DNA from: Rothia dentocariosa ATCC 17931
GTDB lineage: Bacteria > Actinomycetota > Actinomycetes > Actinomycetales > Micrococcaceae
Length of the DNA: 64,000 nt
Direction of reading: 5' to 3'
NCBI RefSeq assembly: GCF_000164695.2
Contig: NC_014643.1
Span: 1,736,001 to 1,800,000 of the forward strand
Positions 17,156 to 25,971 of the stretch are shown in pieces; position 1 is the first letter of the stretch, and every line of letters starts with the position of its first letter. The notes beneath the pieces were generated by a model. The model worked only from the letters and a program-made list of their open reading frames with translations. It had not been told where the DNA came from and did not search any database. A program made the position numbers and the translations under genes.

Positions 17156-18053
17156 CCCACAAGAACAACGGAATCTGTCTGAACCCCAAAAGCGTGCAGT
17201 TGCACAGCGCGCGTTGCCGGAGCATATTGCGGCTCAATTGCGCAGCGCTGGGAGGCAAACTGATACTGGCGGACAGCCCTGGAAAGGGAGGAACCTGGGA
17301 GAGGGAACGTCACAAACCCATCAATACTATGGAGACGATGGTTTGACAAACCCAGATTTAGTCCGGGTTCTGACCTCTTTTGAAGCTGATGAAGTTGATG
17401 AGGCAGCAGTTGTTGAAGCGTTGAGTGAAGTGCGAATATTTGCTCCGATTGTTGCTCAGCTTTCACAAGCTCATATAACCCATGATGGTCTGGTATCTGA
17501 TAAAGAAGCTGATATGGCATTAGTTAGCTTGCAGGCTCCAGATGGTCGAAAAGCTCTTCCTGTTTTTACGAGTGTTGATGCTTTGACGCAGTGGCATCCG
17601 CAAGCTCGCCCGGTTGCGGCCTCTATGCGTAAAACGGCATTGAGTGCTGTGGAAGATGATAACCAACTCATCGTTGTGAATCCTGGTCAGAACCTCACAT
17701 TTGTGGTACGTCGCCCCGCTGTTTGGTCTTTGGCGCAGGGGAAACCGTGGATCCCTTCGTATCTCAGCGACGAGGTACTAAATGAACTAAAGCGCCTTAT
17801 CTCTACACAACCCGCTTTGGTGGATGTTCAATGCGATGTTGGTGACGGCGTACAGGCACGCACAGGCACGGGAAAGATCCTAAGGGGCGGAGGACCTGGT
17901 CCTGAGCTTGCGATTAAACTTGCTGTTCTTCCCGGACTCACCCGCGAACAGCTCAATATGGTAATTCAGGATTTTCAGCGGAGTCTGGCGAGCAGCGACC
18001 TTATGTCACAGGCGGTTGATTCTGTGCAAATTAAGCTTCTTTCTGCTTCATAG
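17142..18053 (+). CDS. SseB family protein
   Basis: About 303 aa with an SseB N-terminal-type domain (from about 'VEALSEVRIFAPIVAQLSQ', including 'MALVSLQAPDGRKALPVFTSVDALTQW') and a second C-terminal segment with 'VDVQCDVGDGVQARTGTGKILRGGGPGPELAIKLAVLPGL'. The family's biochemical function is poorly known; it is linked to ESX/type III-associated loci in other bacteria. Three successive ATGs (17139, 17142, 17145) are possible starts; 17142 has the best spacing from AAGGCGG. It overlaps the priA end by 14 nt, so it is co-translated with priA. Standard actinobacterial neighbour of priA and infC. Confidence 0.8.
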   Translation: MMPHNPQEQRNLSEPQKRAVAQRALPEHIAAQLRSAGRQTDTGGQPWKGRNLGEGTSQTHQYYGDDGLTNPDLVRVLTSFEADEVDEAAVVEALSEVRIFAPIVAQLSQAHITHDGLVSDKEADMALVSLQAPDGRKALPVFTSVDALTQWHPQARPVAASMRKTALSAVEDDNQLIVVNPGQNLTFVVRRPAVWSLAQGKPWIPSYLSDEVLNELKRLISTQPALVDVQCDVGDGVQARTGTGKILRGGGPGPELAIKLAVLPGLTREQLNMVIQDFQRSLASSDLMSQAVDSVQIKLLSAS

Positions 18054-18115
18054 ATTTGTGTAGTCTCAGTTGATGATGTCTTGGTGAACTTTAGAGAGTG
18101 TGAGATTCTAGAACC

Positions 18116-18544
18116 ATGAGTAATATGACGAATAGTTTTCAATTTGGCGCATCATCAAATGAATCTGTACCTGTACACGGCGGTACAGAGCTAACTGATG
18201 AACAAATGCATGCCGTTAGTGAACAGATGCGGGATATTGCCGATGTGCCAGCCGTTGAGATTATCGGTGCTGCGGCTGTCCATCTCATGAGCGCTGCAGC
18301 CGTCAAATGCGGTCTGGCTGCCGAAGATAATGCTGCGGAGTTACAGGACTTGGATGAAGCACGCAAACTTATTACTGCATTGGCGGGGTTTGTGACGGCG
18401 GCGGCGCCGGAAATTGGTTCGCAGCATGCCGCCCCGCTGCGTGATGGGCTGCGGACGTTACAGCTGGCGTTTCGGGAAGCATCGTCAATCCCAGATGAGC
18501 CGGGGCAAGGGCCTGGCGAGAAATTTACCGGTCCTGTGTACTAA
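18116..18544 (+). CDS. DUF1844 domain protein
   Basis: 142-aa acidic protein with the DUF1844 core 'VPAVEIIGAAAVHLMSAAAVKCGL...DLDEARKLITALAGFV'. Function is unknown. It is almost always found directly upstream of infC in Actinobacteria, as here. The ATG at 18116 lies 62 nt after sseB and is probably part of the same unit. Confidence 0.85.
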   Translation: MSNMTNSFQFGASSNESVPVHGGTELTDEQMHAVSEQMRDIADVPAVEIIGAAAVHLMSAAAVKCGLAAEDNAAELQDLDEARKLITALAGFVTAAAPEIGSQHAAPLRDGLRTLQLAFREASSIPDEPGQGPGEKFTGPVY

Positions 18545-18755
18545 TTCTGCGTGCTGAAGTACCTTGAACGATCCGTGAATGTAAATCTTCATATGTTCGC
18601 TACACAGGTTTTCAGATAAGATTTTGCCTTGTGCGGGGTAGCGTAATGCGCATAATCGTAGCTGCCCCTCACGGCAGGTTTACTGGGCTGACTGACCGGC
18701 TTCACAGGGATAAAACGGGAATATGACGAAGAAGGTTATCGTTCTTGGCATTTTC

Positions 18756-18784
18756 TTGTGAATTAGCTGTAAACCCGGTAGACT
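18756..18784 (+). promoter_or_regulatory. Promoter of infC-rpmI-rplT
   Basis: TTGTGA (18756-18761), 17-bp spacer, TAGACT (18779-18784). Transcription would begin near 18791, giving a leader of about 180 nt ahead of infC. Confidence 0.6.
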
Positions 18785-18884
18785 AATGTACTGTTTGCAA
18801 GTGGAGTCTACTCCCACCCGCATCCGCCCGCATATGGTGTGAGGCAGACGGGTTAGATAACCGAATTTTCGGTATTCGATGTGT

Positions 18885-18915
18885 GCCTTCGCTTGTAAAC
18901 GGCGAGGGCTTTTTT
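18885..18915 (+). terminator. Attenuator in the infC leader
   Basis: 8-bp GC-rich stem (18885-18892 with 18902-18909, one G-T pair) followed by six Ts, i.e. an intrinsic terminator located 55 nt before the infC start. The leader 18791-18970 also holds ACCGAA-TT-TTCGGT and other stems. It fits r-protein/IF3 operon attenuation as known in other phyla (L20 or IF3 leaders). Regulator binding is inferred. Confidence 0.75.
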
Positions 18916-18970
18916 AGTGCTCGCCACGGATAATATTCACGGGGAAACCCACAGAGCACAGGAGCTACTC

Positions 18971-19618
18971 ATTAGCGAACCACGCATAAACGATCGTATC
19001 CGCGTTCCGGAGGTCCGACTTGTTGGCCCCGGTGGCGAGCAGGTAGGCGTTGTTCCTCTTAAAGATGCCTTGCGTCTTGCTGAGGATGCCGAACTCGACC
19101 TTGTCGAGGTTGCCCCGAACGCGAAACCGCCCGTTTGTAAGCTCATGGACTACGGTAAGTACAAGTACGAAGCTGCGGTCAAGGCTCGTGAATCCCGCAA
19201 GAAACAGGTTAACGCCGTTCTGAAGGAAATCCGTTTCCGTCTGAAGATTGATACCCATGACTATGAAACCAAGGTTGGGCACGCTCGTCGTTTCTTGACC
19301 GGTGGGGATAAAGTCAAGGCCATGATTCAGTTCCGAGGTCGTGAACAGCAGCGCCCCGAGATGGGTGTGCGTCTGCTTGAGCGTTTGGCAGAAGAACTGG
19401 CTGAGGTGAGCACCATTGAGTCTCGTCCTCGTCAGGATGGACGCAACATGGTGATGGTTCTGGCACCGCTTCGCGGTAAAGCAGAAGTGCGCCGTGGACA
19501 GAACTCAGGCAACCGCAAGGGTCGCGAGCGTCTCGACACGACTACGGCGAAGCCCGTTAGTAACTCATTGGCAGATGCTATGCCTGCCGAGTTGAAAGCT
19601 CAGGCTTCAGCCGAGTAA
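18971..19618 (+). CDS. infC: Translation initiation factor IF-3 (AUU start)
   Basis: IF-3 binds the 30S subunit, checks start-codon pairing and prevents subunit association. The protein beginning '[19 protein letters not shown]' is the normal actinobacterial N-terminus, and the codon for its first residue is ATT at 18971. AGGAG lies 6 nt before it. The only other candidate, GTG 18917, begins one base after the attenuator T-run and has no RBS. AUU initiation of infC is known in E. coli and lets IF-3 repress itself. Length from ATT is 215 aa. The N-domain, Lys-rich linker and C-domain ('[18 protein letters not shown]') are intact, and the C-terminal tail is basic and polar. First gene of infC-rpmI-rplT. 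Confidence 0.9.
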   Translation: MSEPRINDRIRVPEVRLVGPGGEQVGVVPLKDALRLAEDAELDLVEVAPNAKPPVCKLMDYGKYKYEAAVKARESRKKQVNAVLKEIRFRLKIDTHDYETKVGHARRFLTGGDKVKAMIQFRGREQQRPEMGVRLLERLAEELAEVSTIESRPRQDGRNMVMVLAPLRGKAEVRRGQNSGNRKGRERLDTTTAKPVSNSLADAMPAELKAQASAE

Positions 19619-19714
19619 TAGAGCCGAAACACAGCTTGGGGGCGCCCCTCGTGGAGGTGGCGTCCTTGAACTTTGAGTTTGGCACGGCGGGTTAATCCCC
19701 GATCGTAATTCGTC

Positions 19715-19743
19715 CTTGGGGGAGGGCACTCTTCCCCCTCAAG
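19715..19743 (+). other. Hairpin in infC-rpmI spacer
   Basis: Stem formed by 19715-19723 and 19733-19743 (TTGGGGGA-type arm against TCCCCC plus CAAG, one bulged T) inside the 168-nt spacer before rpmI. Probably a processing or translational control element of the ribosomal-protein operon. No T-run. Confidence 0.45.
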
Positions 19744-19786
19744 CTACTCCGCTCGCGCGGGGATGAATGTAAGGAGAACGGCAGCT

Positions 19787-19981
19787 ATGCCGAAGCAGAA
19801 GACCCACTCTGGTGCTAAGAAGCGCTTCAAGCTCACCGGTAGCGGCAAGGTTAAGCGCCAGCAGGCGAACCGCCGCCACTACCTGGAGCACAAGTCATCT
19901 CGTCTGACCCGTCGTCTGGCATCCGACCAGATTGTTACTGGTGGCCAGGCAAAGGTTGTTAAGAAGATGCTGGGTAAGTAA
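19787..19981 (+). CDS. rpmI: 50S ribosomal protein L35
   Basis: 64-aa basic protein, full L35 family length: '[20 protein letters not shown]' through 'KVVKKMLGK'. The ATG at 19787 has AAGGAGA 10 nt upstream; an upstream in-frame ATG at 19763 lacks support. Part of infC-rpmI-rplT. Confidence 0.98.
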   Translation: MPKQKTHSGAKKRFKLTGSGKVKRQQANRRHYLEHKSSRLTRRLASDQIVTGGQAKVVKKMLGK

Positions 19982-20094
19982 GCTACGCTTACAATTCGCC
20001 TAGAGAAGCGGGAAAATCCGCATCACAGACCAAGACTCGCTCCTGCACGGTATAACATGATGGCCGTTCAGGACATAAGACGAAGGAGACACAC

Positions 20095-20475
20095 GTGGCA
20101 CGTGTGAAGCGCGCGGTTAACGCGCACAAGAAGCGCCGTACTATTCTCGATCGTGCATCCGGTTACCGCGGTCAGCGTTCGCGCCTGTACCGTAAGGCTA
20201 AGGAACAGGTCACCCACTCGCTCGTATACAGTTACGACCACCGTCGTAAGAAGAAGGGCGATTTCCGTCGCCTCTGGATTCAGCGTATTAACGCTGCATC
20301 CCGTGCACAGGGGTTGACCTACAACCGTTTCATTCAGGGCCTTAAGGCTGCCGGTGTTGAGGTTGATCGCCGTATGCTGGCTGAGCTCGCTGTGAACGAG
20401 CCAGCAGCTTTCAATGCTCTGGTTGAGATCGCTAAGAAAAACCTACCTGAGGATACCTCGGCTCCTAAAGCATAA
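20095..20475 (+). CDS. rplT: 50S ribosomal protein L20
   Basis: 126-aa basic protein starting at GTG behind GAAGGAGA. Conserved '[39 protein letters not shown]' features are visible (N-terminal basic tail, then a helical globular domain). L20 is needed early in 50S assembly and in several phyla represses its own infC-rpmI-rplT mRNA. A perfect 12-bp terminator follows. Confidence 0.98.
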   Translation: MARVKRAVNAHKKRRTILDRASGYRGQRSRLYRKAKEQVTHSLVYSYDHRRKKKGDFRRLWIQRINAASRAQGLTYNRFIQGLKAAGVEVDRRMLAELAVNEPAAFNALVEIAKKNLPEDTSAPKA

Positions 20476-20520
20476 CTGAGAGCCAGGTAGTACCTGCAGC
20501 AGTGCGGGTATTAAAGCGTA

Positions 20521-20557
20521 AACGGTCGCCGTGTCTCATGACGGCGACCGTTTTCTT
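20521..20557 (+). terminator. Terminator of infC-rpmI-rplT
   Basis: Perfect 12-bp stem (20521-20532 with 20541-20552, 8-nt loop) followed by a TTCTT tract. Confidence 0.9.
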
Positions 20558-20633
20558 ACTGATATAGAAAATCCCGTAAATGCAGCCCCACTTCAGCGTG
20601 TGCGGGGGAGCGCATCGGTTACCTGTTTGCCTG

Positions 20634-20639
20634 TACCCT
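20634..20639 (+). promoter_or_regulatory. -10 box of leaderless rRNA methyltransferase
   Basis: TACCCT, then 6 nt, then the GTG at 20646; same geometry as miaB, miaA and the Nudix gene at 55094. Confidence 0.5.
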
Positions 20640-20645
20640 TAAAGG

Positions 20646-21590
20646 GTGAATCTTCTAGAACGCATAAGTTCCCCAACCGTGATGTCGAATCCGCATGCTG
20701 ATCGTGTACGTGACATCGCCAAACTGAGCACTCGTCGTGGGCGTGCCAAGAAAAAACAGTTCATGGTCGAAGGACCCCAAGCCGTGCGTGAGGCACTGAA
20801 AGCGCATCTGCAATCACCGGTGTTAGACGCCGTATACGTTACGGAAAGCGCCTATGAGCGTCACCCCGATATTGCTGAACTTCTGGAACAAGCGCACGGT
20901 ACCCCTACACCTGAGGAAGGCCGCCGTGTCTTTATGCGTGTCGTGACCGATGAAGTCTTGGCGGCTATGGCGGATTCCGTAACCCCGCAAGGTATTATTG
21001 CCATTTCGTTCATGGTGGATACTTCGTTCTCTGTCTTATGGGGTGAAAACGCTCTCAACCCTAAACTTATCGCTGTACTATCCAGGATTCAGGACCCTGG
21101 GAATGCGGGTACTATTCTGCGTGTGGCGGATGCGGCAGGGGCCGATCTCGTTATCACCACGAAGGGGTCGGTTGATCTTTATAACCCCAAGACAGTACGT
21201 TCAACGGCAGGTTCTCTCTTTCACGTTCCCATTATTCAAGGTGTTGAGCTGGAAGAATTTGCCGAGGATGTAAAATCTCAGGGAACCGTTGTGCTTGCCG
21301 CCGATGGGTACGGTACTGTAAATCTTCAAGACCTTATTGACCACGCGGCAGTTCTTCGCGCTGGTCTTGACGGTGAAGCTCCGGCGGGGGTAAAAGGTGC
21401 TTTTGACCTTTCTCGTCCTACTATGTGGCTTTTTGGAAATGAAGCCCAAGGACTTAGCGCCGAGGAGAAATCTGCGGCTACGATGCGCATTGCAGTTCCA
21501 GTGTATGGCGCGGCCGAATCGTTGAATGTAGGTACTGCTGCAGCGATATGCCTCTATGCTTCGGCAATGGCACAACACCAGACTCAGTAG
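20646..21590 (+). CDS. SpoU/TrmH-family rRNA 2'-O-methyltransferase
   Basis: 314-aa SPOUT methyltransferase with an N-terminal substrate-binding domain ('RGRAKKKQFMVEGPQAVREAL'). The knotted C-terminal domain has motif 1 'SRIQDPGNAGTILRVADAAGAD', motif 2 'WLFGNEAQGLS' and motif 3 'VPVYGAAESLNVGTAAAI'. It methylates a ribose of rRNA or tRNA; the target cannot be told (TsnR-like). It begins with a GTG placed 6 nt after a -10 box. The position after rplT is typical in Actinobacteria. Confidence 0.9.
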   Translation: MNLLERISSPTVMSNPHADRVRDIAKLSTRRGRAKKKQFMVEGPQAVREALKAHLQSPVLDAVYVTESAYERHPDIAELLEQAHGTPTPEEGRRVFMRVVTDEVLAAMADSVTPQGIIAISFMVDTSFSVLWGENALNPKLIAVLSRIQDPGNAGTILRVADAAGADLVITTKGSVDLYNPKTVRSTAGSLFHVPIIQGVELEEFAEDVKSQGTVVLAADGYGTVNLQDLIDHAAVLRAGLDGEAPAGVKGAFDLSRPTMWLFGNEAQGLSAEEKSAATMRIAVPVYGAAESLNVGTAAAICLYASAMAQHQTQ

Positions 21591-21655
21591 CTTCCTGACT
21601 CGGCGGCTCATATAAAATAAGAACTTTTGAAACACAGACATGTATTGGAGAAAGA

Positions 21656-22606
21656 ATGTCCGCTCATTCTGGTCACACCGGATCAGGCGCAATTTTTGCG
21701 GCTTTAGGCGCAAACCTAGGCATCGCGGTTCTTAAATTTATTGCCTACCTTCTGACCCGTTCATCCTCAATGTTGGCTGAGGCTATTCACTCGGTAGCAG
21801 ACTCGGGTAACCAGTTACTTCTGCTGGTAGGCGGCAAAGTAGCGCAAAAAGAAGCAGACGAAGAGCATCCTTTTGGTTACGGGCGTAACCGCTATATCTA
21901 TGCCTTCATCGTATCTATTATTATCTTCGCGCTTGGTGGCCTCTTCGCGCTCTACGAGGGGTACGAGAAATGGCATGACCCTCACGGAATTACGGAATGG
22001 CAGTGGGTACCGGTTGCGGTACTTGTAGGTTCTATTCTCCTGGAAGGTAACTCGTTCCGCGTTGCTATTAAAGAATCGCGCGAGATGAAGGGGCAGCAGA
22101 GTTGGCTTCGTTTCTTGCGTACCTCAAAGAATCCGGAGCTTCCGGTGCTTCTTCTGGAGGACGCGGGCGCACTCCTTGGTCTAATCCTGGCTCTCTTTGG
22201 CGTTTCAATGACTTTGCTGACCGGTAACGGTCTGTGGGATGCCGCCGGAACTTTGGCTATCGGTATACTTCTGGTTTTTATTGCTATATTCCTTGCTTCT
22301 GAGATGAAGTCTTTGATTCTGGGGGAGGCTGCTTCCCCGGAGGATCTCGCGAAAATTCGTGCTGCAATCGAAAACGGGGACCAGGGTCGTGTTATTCATA
22401 TTAAGACTGTGCATCTGGGACCTGAAGAGATTTTGGTTGCGGCTAAGATTCGCATTCATGATGCTGATACGGGAATTACTGTTGCGAATGAGATCGACAA
22501 AACTGAAGAACGTATTCGTGAGGCGGTACCGGCGGCACGTGTTATATATCTGGAACCGGATGTTTACCGTCCCGAAGCGCAGGACTCCACGAGCGTATCC
22601 CATTAG
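21656..22606 (+). CDS. Cation diffusion facilitator (CDF) transporter
   Basis: 316-aa efflux transporter with about 5-6 TM helices and a C-terminal cytoplasmic metal-binding-type domain (from about residue 220). CDF motifs: 'SSMLAEAIHSVADSGNQLLLLVG' (HxxxD in TM2), 'HPFGYGRNRYIYAF', and 'LLLEDAGALLGL' (D in TM5). It most likely exports Zn2+/Mn2+/Fe2+ in exchange for protons; the metal is not predictable. The sequence is of the longer-loop subgroup resembling ZnT9-like proteins. RBS GGAGAA precedes the ATG. Confidence 0.88.
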   Translation: MSAHSGHTGSGAIFAALGANLGIAVLKFIAYLLTRSSSMLAEAIHSVADSGNQLLLLVGGKVAQKEADEEHPFGYGRNRYIYAFIVSIIIFALGGLFALYEGYEKWHDPHGITEWQWVPVAVLVGSILLEGNSFRVAIKESREMKGQQSWLRFLRTSKNPELPVLLLEDAGALLGLILALFGVSMTLLTGNGLWDAAGTLAIGILLVFIAIFLASEMKSLILGEAASPEDLAKIRAAIENGDQGRVIHIKTVHLGPEEILVAAKIRIHDADTGITVANEIDKTEERIREAVPAARVIYLEPDVYRPEAQDSTSVSH

Positions 22607-22672
22607 CCGGTAGAAATCCCGGACTTATAGATCTTCTTGGTCTGCTGGAATGCTTATTCTCGAAAGGAACAG

Positions 22673-23113
22673 ATGTCGGAATATTCCGTTCAAGTGGTGG
22701 GCGCTGCTATTGTAGACAGCCTTGAATCACCCTCTTGGATGCTTGTTGCGCAGCGGTCTGCCCCCGAATCCCTTGCGGGTTTATGGGAATTTCCGGGTGG
22801 CAAGGTTGAGCCGGGGGAATCTTGCGAGCAGGCACTGGAACGTGAACTGATAGAAGAACTTGGTGTGAGCGTACATCTTGGTTCTGAGGTACAGGGAGAT
22901 CATCCGCAAGGCTGGGTCTTAAACGAGAAGGCTGCTATGCGGGTGTTCCTTGCCGAGATTAGCAGGGGTGAGCCTTTACCGCTCCAAGATCATCGTGAAC
23001 TTCGATGGGTTTCGGTGAAGAAGCAGAGCGTTCAAGATATTCTTGATTTACCCTGGATTCCTGCCGACTTGCCTATAGTGCGGGAGCTGCTGAGCATACT
23101 CCATCGGAGCTGA
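22673..23113 (+). CDS. MutT-like Nudix pyrophosphohydrolase
   Basis: 146-aa Nudix hydrolase. The Nudix box 'GGKVEPGESCEQALERELIEELGV' fits GX5EX7REUXEEXGU exactly, and the N-terminal strand is 'VQVVGAAIVD'. It is likely an (8-oxo-)dGTP/dNTP sanitising enzyme of MutT type. The ATG at 22673 has AAAGGAAC directly upstream; the upstream in-frame start at 22637 lacks an RBS. Confidence 0.85.
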   Translation: MSEYSVQVVGAAIVDSLESPSWMLVAQRSAPESLAGLWEFPGGKVEPGESCEQALERELIEELGVSVHLGSEVQGDHPQGWVLNEKAAMRVFLAEISRGEPLPLQDHRELRWVSVKKQSVQDILDLPWIPADLPIVRELLSILHRS

Positions 23114-23162
23114 AATATAACGGTGTGTCTTGTGAGGCATTTCCAGAGCGTAAAGGCATAAG

Positions 23163-23201
23163 TATCCGTTATTTCTGTAAAAAATGAAAGGTTAACGGAT
23201 A
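23163..23201. terminator. Inverted repeat after mutT-like gene
   Basis: Perfect 9-bp arms TATCCGTTA / TAACGGATA (23163-23171, 23193-23201), then ATTTCTCTCT. Probably a terminator; an operator for efeU is the alternative. Confidence 0.5.
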
Positions 23202-23250
23202 TTTCTCTCTGAACAAGCGTTGGGTCCCTTGTTATTATGCAGACATTCTG

Positions 23251-23267
23251 TAGGTAAACTATGCCTA
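23251..23267. promoter_or_regulatory. Weak IdeR/DtxR-box-like site upstream of efeU
   Basis: TAGG-N9-CCTA with the form of a degenerate IdeR/DtxR 19-mer, 124 bp before efeU. Iron control of efeUOB is expected; the site itself is a weak match. Confidence 0.3.
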
Positions 23268-23390
23268 TCCCAACACTACACTTATGGTGTGCTAAGTCTC
23301 ACACGATCCTGATGGGGTGTGTAACCCAGGGAACCTTTAGAGTTAAATTAAAGAAAAGAAATTTTGTCTAATCTAACGTGGTGACGAATT

Positions 23391-24377
23391 ATGGGTCTTG
23401 ATGCACAATCATGGGGAATATTCATTGGTAACTTCCTCATCGGTCTACGGGAAGGGCTAGAAGCCGCGCTTGTCGTGGGTATCCTTATTGCCTATGTGCA
23501 CAAGACCAAGCGTAATCACCTTCTCCCACCTATTTGGATTGGTGTTGCAGCCGCCATAGCTGTTTCGCTCATCTTTGGAGCAATCCTGACCTTTGGACCT
23601 GAAACGCTGACCTTTGAAGCTCAAGAAGCCATCGGTGGGTCTCTCTCGATTATTGCGGTTGGATTTGTCACCTGGATGGTGTTCTGGATGGCGGAAAACG
23701 CTCGCGCCCTCTCTGCGGAACTCCAAGGAAAACTTGACGCGGTTCAAACTAGCTCATGGGCCGTGATAGTTCTTGCGACTCTCTCGGTAGGGCGTGAAGG
23801 TCTTGAAACCACGCTCTTTATCTGGTCTGCCACTCGCGCCGCTACCCAAGGTACTGAGATTGGTACGGTGCTTCCCGTCATTGGCGCCATTGTTGGTATC
23901 TTGACGGCAGTACTCATCGCGTGGGCTATGATGCGCGGCGTTATGAAGATCAACCTTGCGAAGTTCTTCACCTGGACCGGTGCCTTCCTCATTATTATTG
24001 CCGCTGGTGTGCTCTCCTATGGTATTCACGATCTACAGGAAGCACGGATACTGCCGGGACTGAACAATATAGCATTCGCTTCTCAAGACTTTATCGAACC
24101 GGGCGGCTTCCTTGCCACGATCCTGAAAGCAGTCTTTAACCTTTCGACCACTACCACGTGGGTCGAAGCTATAGCGTGGGTGCTGTATGTGGGCATCGTT
24201 ATGCCCCTCTTCTTCTGGAAACAGAAGCGAGGCCATATTCCTTCACGCAAAGTTGCTGACGCGCCCAAAGCATCCGGCATGGTACACGTGTCGAAGGTGG
24301 TTAATAAAGTCACGAGTGAAGCTACTTCTTCGTCCAGCTCGGCAGATAATAAAACCCCTACTTCCGACGCCGGATAA
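23391..24377 (+). CDS. efeU: Iron permease EfeU (FTR1 family)
   Basis: 328-aa, 7-TM high-affinity iron permease. Both REGLE motifs that bind iron are present: R20-E24 in TM1 ('GLREGLEAALVVG') and R135-E139 in TM4 ('VGREGLETTLF'). The C-terminal tail (about 280-328) is cytoplasmic, Ser/Lys rich. It heads efeU-efeO-efeB. The RBS before the ATG is poor; a TAATCT -10-like box 17 nt upstream (23369) would give a leader of about 10 nt. Confidence 0.95.
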   Translation: MGLDAQSWGIFIGNFLIGLREGLEAALVVGILIAYVHKTKRNHLLPPIWIGVAAAIAVSLIFGAILTFGPETLTFEAQEAIGGSLSIIAVGFVTWMVFWMAENARALSAELQGKLDAVQTSSWAVIVLATLSVGREGLETTLFIWSATRAATQGTEIGTVLPVIGAIVGILTAVLIAWAMMRGVMKINLAKFFTWTGAFLIIIAAGVLSYGIHDLQEARILPGLNNIAFASQDFIEPGGFLATILKAVFNLSTTTTWVEAIAWVLYVGIVMPLFFWKQKRGHIPSRKVADAPKASGMVHVSKVVNKVTSEATSSSSSADNKTPTSDAG

Positions 24378-24420
24378 CTGATTTTTCATATTTCTCTGTC
24401 CCCGAACAAAGGAAAACACA

Positions 24421-25764
24421 ATGCGAAAGTCCCTTTACTCCGCAGGTGCTCTGCTGTCAGTCGGTGCTATCGCGCTGACCGGGTGTACACCCAATAGCGC
24501 GAACAACGCCTCGGGTAATTCTGGTGGAACCGCCGATGGTTCCATTTCGGTAACTTCAACCGATACCGCGTGCAAGCTTTCTGCCACTGAAGTCAAAGCT
24601 GGTAAGGTTACCTTCAATGTAAAGAATGAAGGCTCGAAGGTGACCGAGTTCTACGTCCTAGGCTCCGATGGTCTGCGCATTATCTCTGAGGTCGAAAACA
24701 TTGGTCCCAATCTTTCTCGTGATCTCACTGTTGAGCTTCCCGAAGGTTCGTATAAGACGGCCTGCAAGCCTGGCATGGTTGGCGACGGCATTAAGGGTGA
24801 TCTTAAAGTTGTCAAGAACGAGAGCGCTAAACCTATCTCTGCTGATGAGCAGGCTATGCGTGATACCGCGGTAACTCAGTACTCTGCATATGTGAAAGAT
24901 CAGGTAGAGGCGCTTAAGACAGATACCGACGAATTCGCCAAGCTCTACCAAGAAGGCAAGAACGACGAGGCTAAGGCCAAATATGCGGCAGCCCGTATCC
25001 ACTACGAGCGTATCGAGCCCATTGCCGAAAAAAGCTACGGTAAAACCCTTGACCTGAAGCTGGATGCACGCGAAACCGATCTTGAAGAAGGAAATGTTCA
25101 GGAGTGGACCGGCTGGCATAAGATCGAGAAGGATCTATGGCAGCCTAAGGCAGACGCCAACGACGGAAAAGAATACAAGCCGCTCACTACGGAAGAGCGG
25201 AAACAGATTAGTGAAAAGCTCGTAAAGGACACTCAAGAGCTCTACGATTACGTGCACTCGGATGAATTTAAGCTTGATGCTTTCCAGATTTCAAACGGCG
25301 CGAAAGAACTCTTGGACGAAGTCGTAAACACTAAGCTGACGGGTGAGGAAGAGAACTGGTCGCACACCGACCTCTCCGACTTCCAGGGTAACGTAGACGG
25401 TGCGAAGGTGGACTACGAAAACCTTCTGCCGATTCTGCAGAAGAAGAACCCTGAACTTGCCAAGACTCTGCAAGAGAAATTCGACGCCGTGCAGAAGATC
25501 CTGGATAAGTACAAGCAGGACGACGGTTTCAAACCCTATAACGAGCTGAGCAAAGAAGAAGTCCGTGAGCTCTCCGATGCCGTGACTGCGCTCGCAGAGC
25601 CTGTCTCGCAGATGACTGAGACCGTGGCAGGCGGTGAGTCCGCTGAGGGCAAGAGCGGTGATACTTCTTCGTCGAAGCCGGCTGCGTCATCTGAGTCGTC
25701 CGCTGGAGCTTCGCAGGATGCTTCTGAGCCAGCGGCAGGTACCTCATCGGCAACAGCTAAGTAA
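24421..25764 (+). CDS. efeO: EfeO lipoprotein (cupredoxin + M75 imelysin domain)
   Basis: 447-aa extracytoplasmic iron-binding component of EfeUOB. A signal peptide ends in the lipobox ALTGC (Cys22). Residues about 40-130 form a cupredoxin-like domain ('VKAGKVTFNVKNEGSKVTEFYVL', 'CKPGMVG'). Residues about 150-400 are the peptidase-M75/imelysin domain with the metal-binding HxxE motif 'GWHKIEKDLW'. A Ser/Ala-rich tail ends the protein. It starts 44 nt after efeU with AAAGGAAA as RBS. Confidence 0.95.
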   Translation: MRKSLYSAGALLSVGAIALTGCTPNSANNASGNSGGTADGSISVTSTDTACKLSATEVKAGKVTFNVKNEGSKVTEFYVLGSDGLRIISEVENIGPNLSRDLTVELPEGSYKTACKPGMVGDGIKGDLKVVKNESAKPISADEQAMRDTAVTQYSAYVKDQVEALKTDTDEFAKLYQEGKNDEAKAKYAAARIHYERIEPIAEKSYGKTLDLKLDARETDLEEGNVQEWTGWHKIEKDLWQPKADANDGKEYKPLTTEERKQISEKLVKDTQELYDYVHSDEFKLDAFQISNGAKELLDEVVNTKLTGEEENWSHTDLSDFQGNVDGAKVDYENLLPILQKKNPELAKTLQEKFDAVQKILDKYKQDDGFKPYNELSKEEVRELSDAVTALAEPVSQMTETVAGGESAEGKSGDTSSSKPAASSESSAGASQDASEPAAGTSSATAK

Positions 25765-25845
25765 CGTATCAGCATTTCAACGTACAGATCCTGATCACAC
25801 AGGGGATTGATGGCGTTGGGAGATGTTGCCTAGACGCTGAGCCGT

Positions 25846-25898
25846 CCGTGAGCGTTTCTACATTCGCGAGATAATCGCGGATACAGGGACGCTTGCGG
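25846..25898 (+). other. Long stem-loop between efeO and efeB
   Basis: Outer arms CCGTGAGCGT (25846-25855) and ACGCTTGCGG (25889-25898) pair fully when two G-T pairs are allowed. Inside them CGCGA-GATAA-TCGCG (25865-25879) forms a second stem. No T-run follows. It likely acts as mRNA stability/processing or partial terminator inside the operon, lowering efeB relative to efeUO. Confidence 0.5.
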
Positions 25899-25971
25899 GC
25901 GGTCGGTTCTCAAATATTCAACTGACACACAGTTGTCACATAATCTCCAAAATATTTAGGGAGAATATCTC

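Noticed and set aside
18917..18970. GTG at 18917 as the infC start
   Set aside because: It lies one base after the T-run of the attenuator, has no RBS, and adds residues outside the IF-3 family; ATT at 18971 has AGGAG at 6 nt and gives the family N-terminus.
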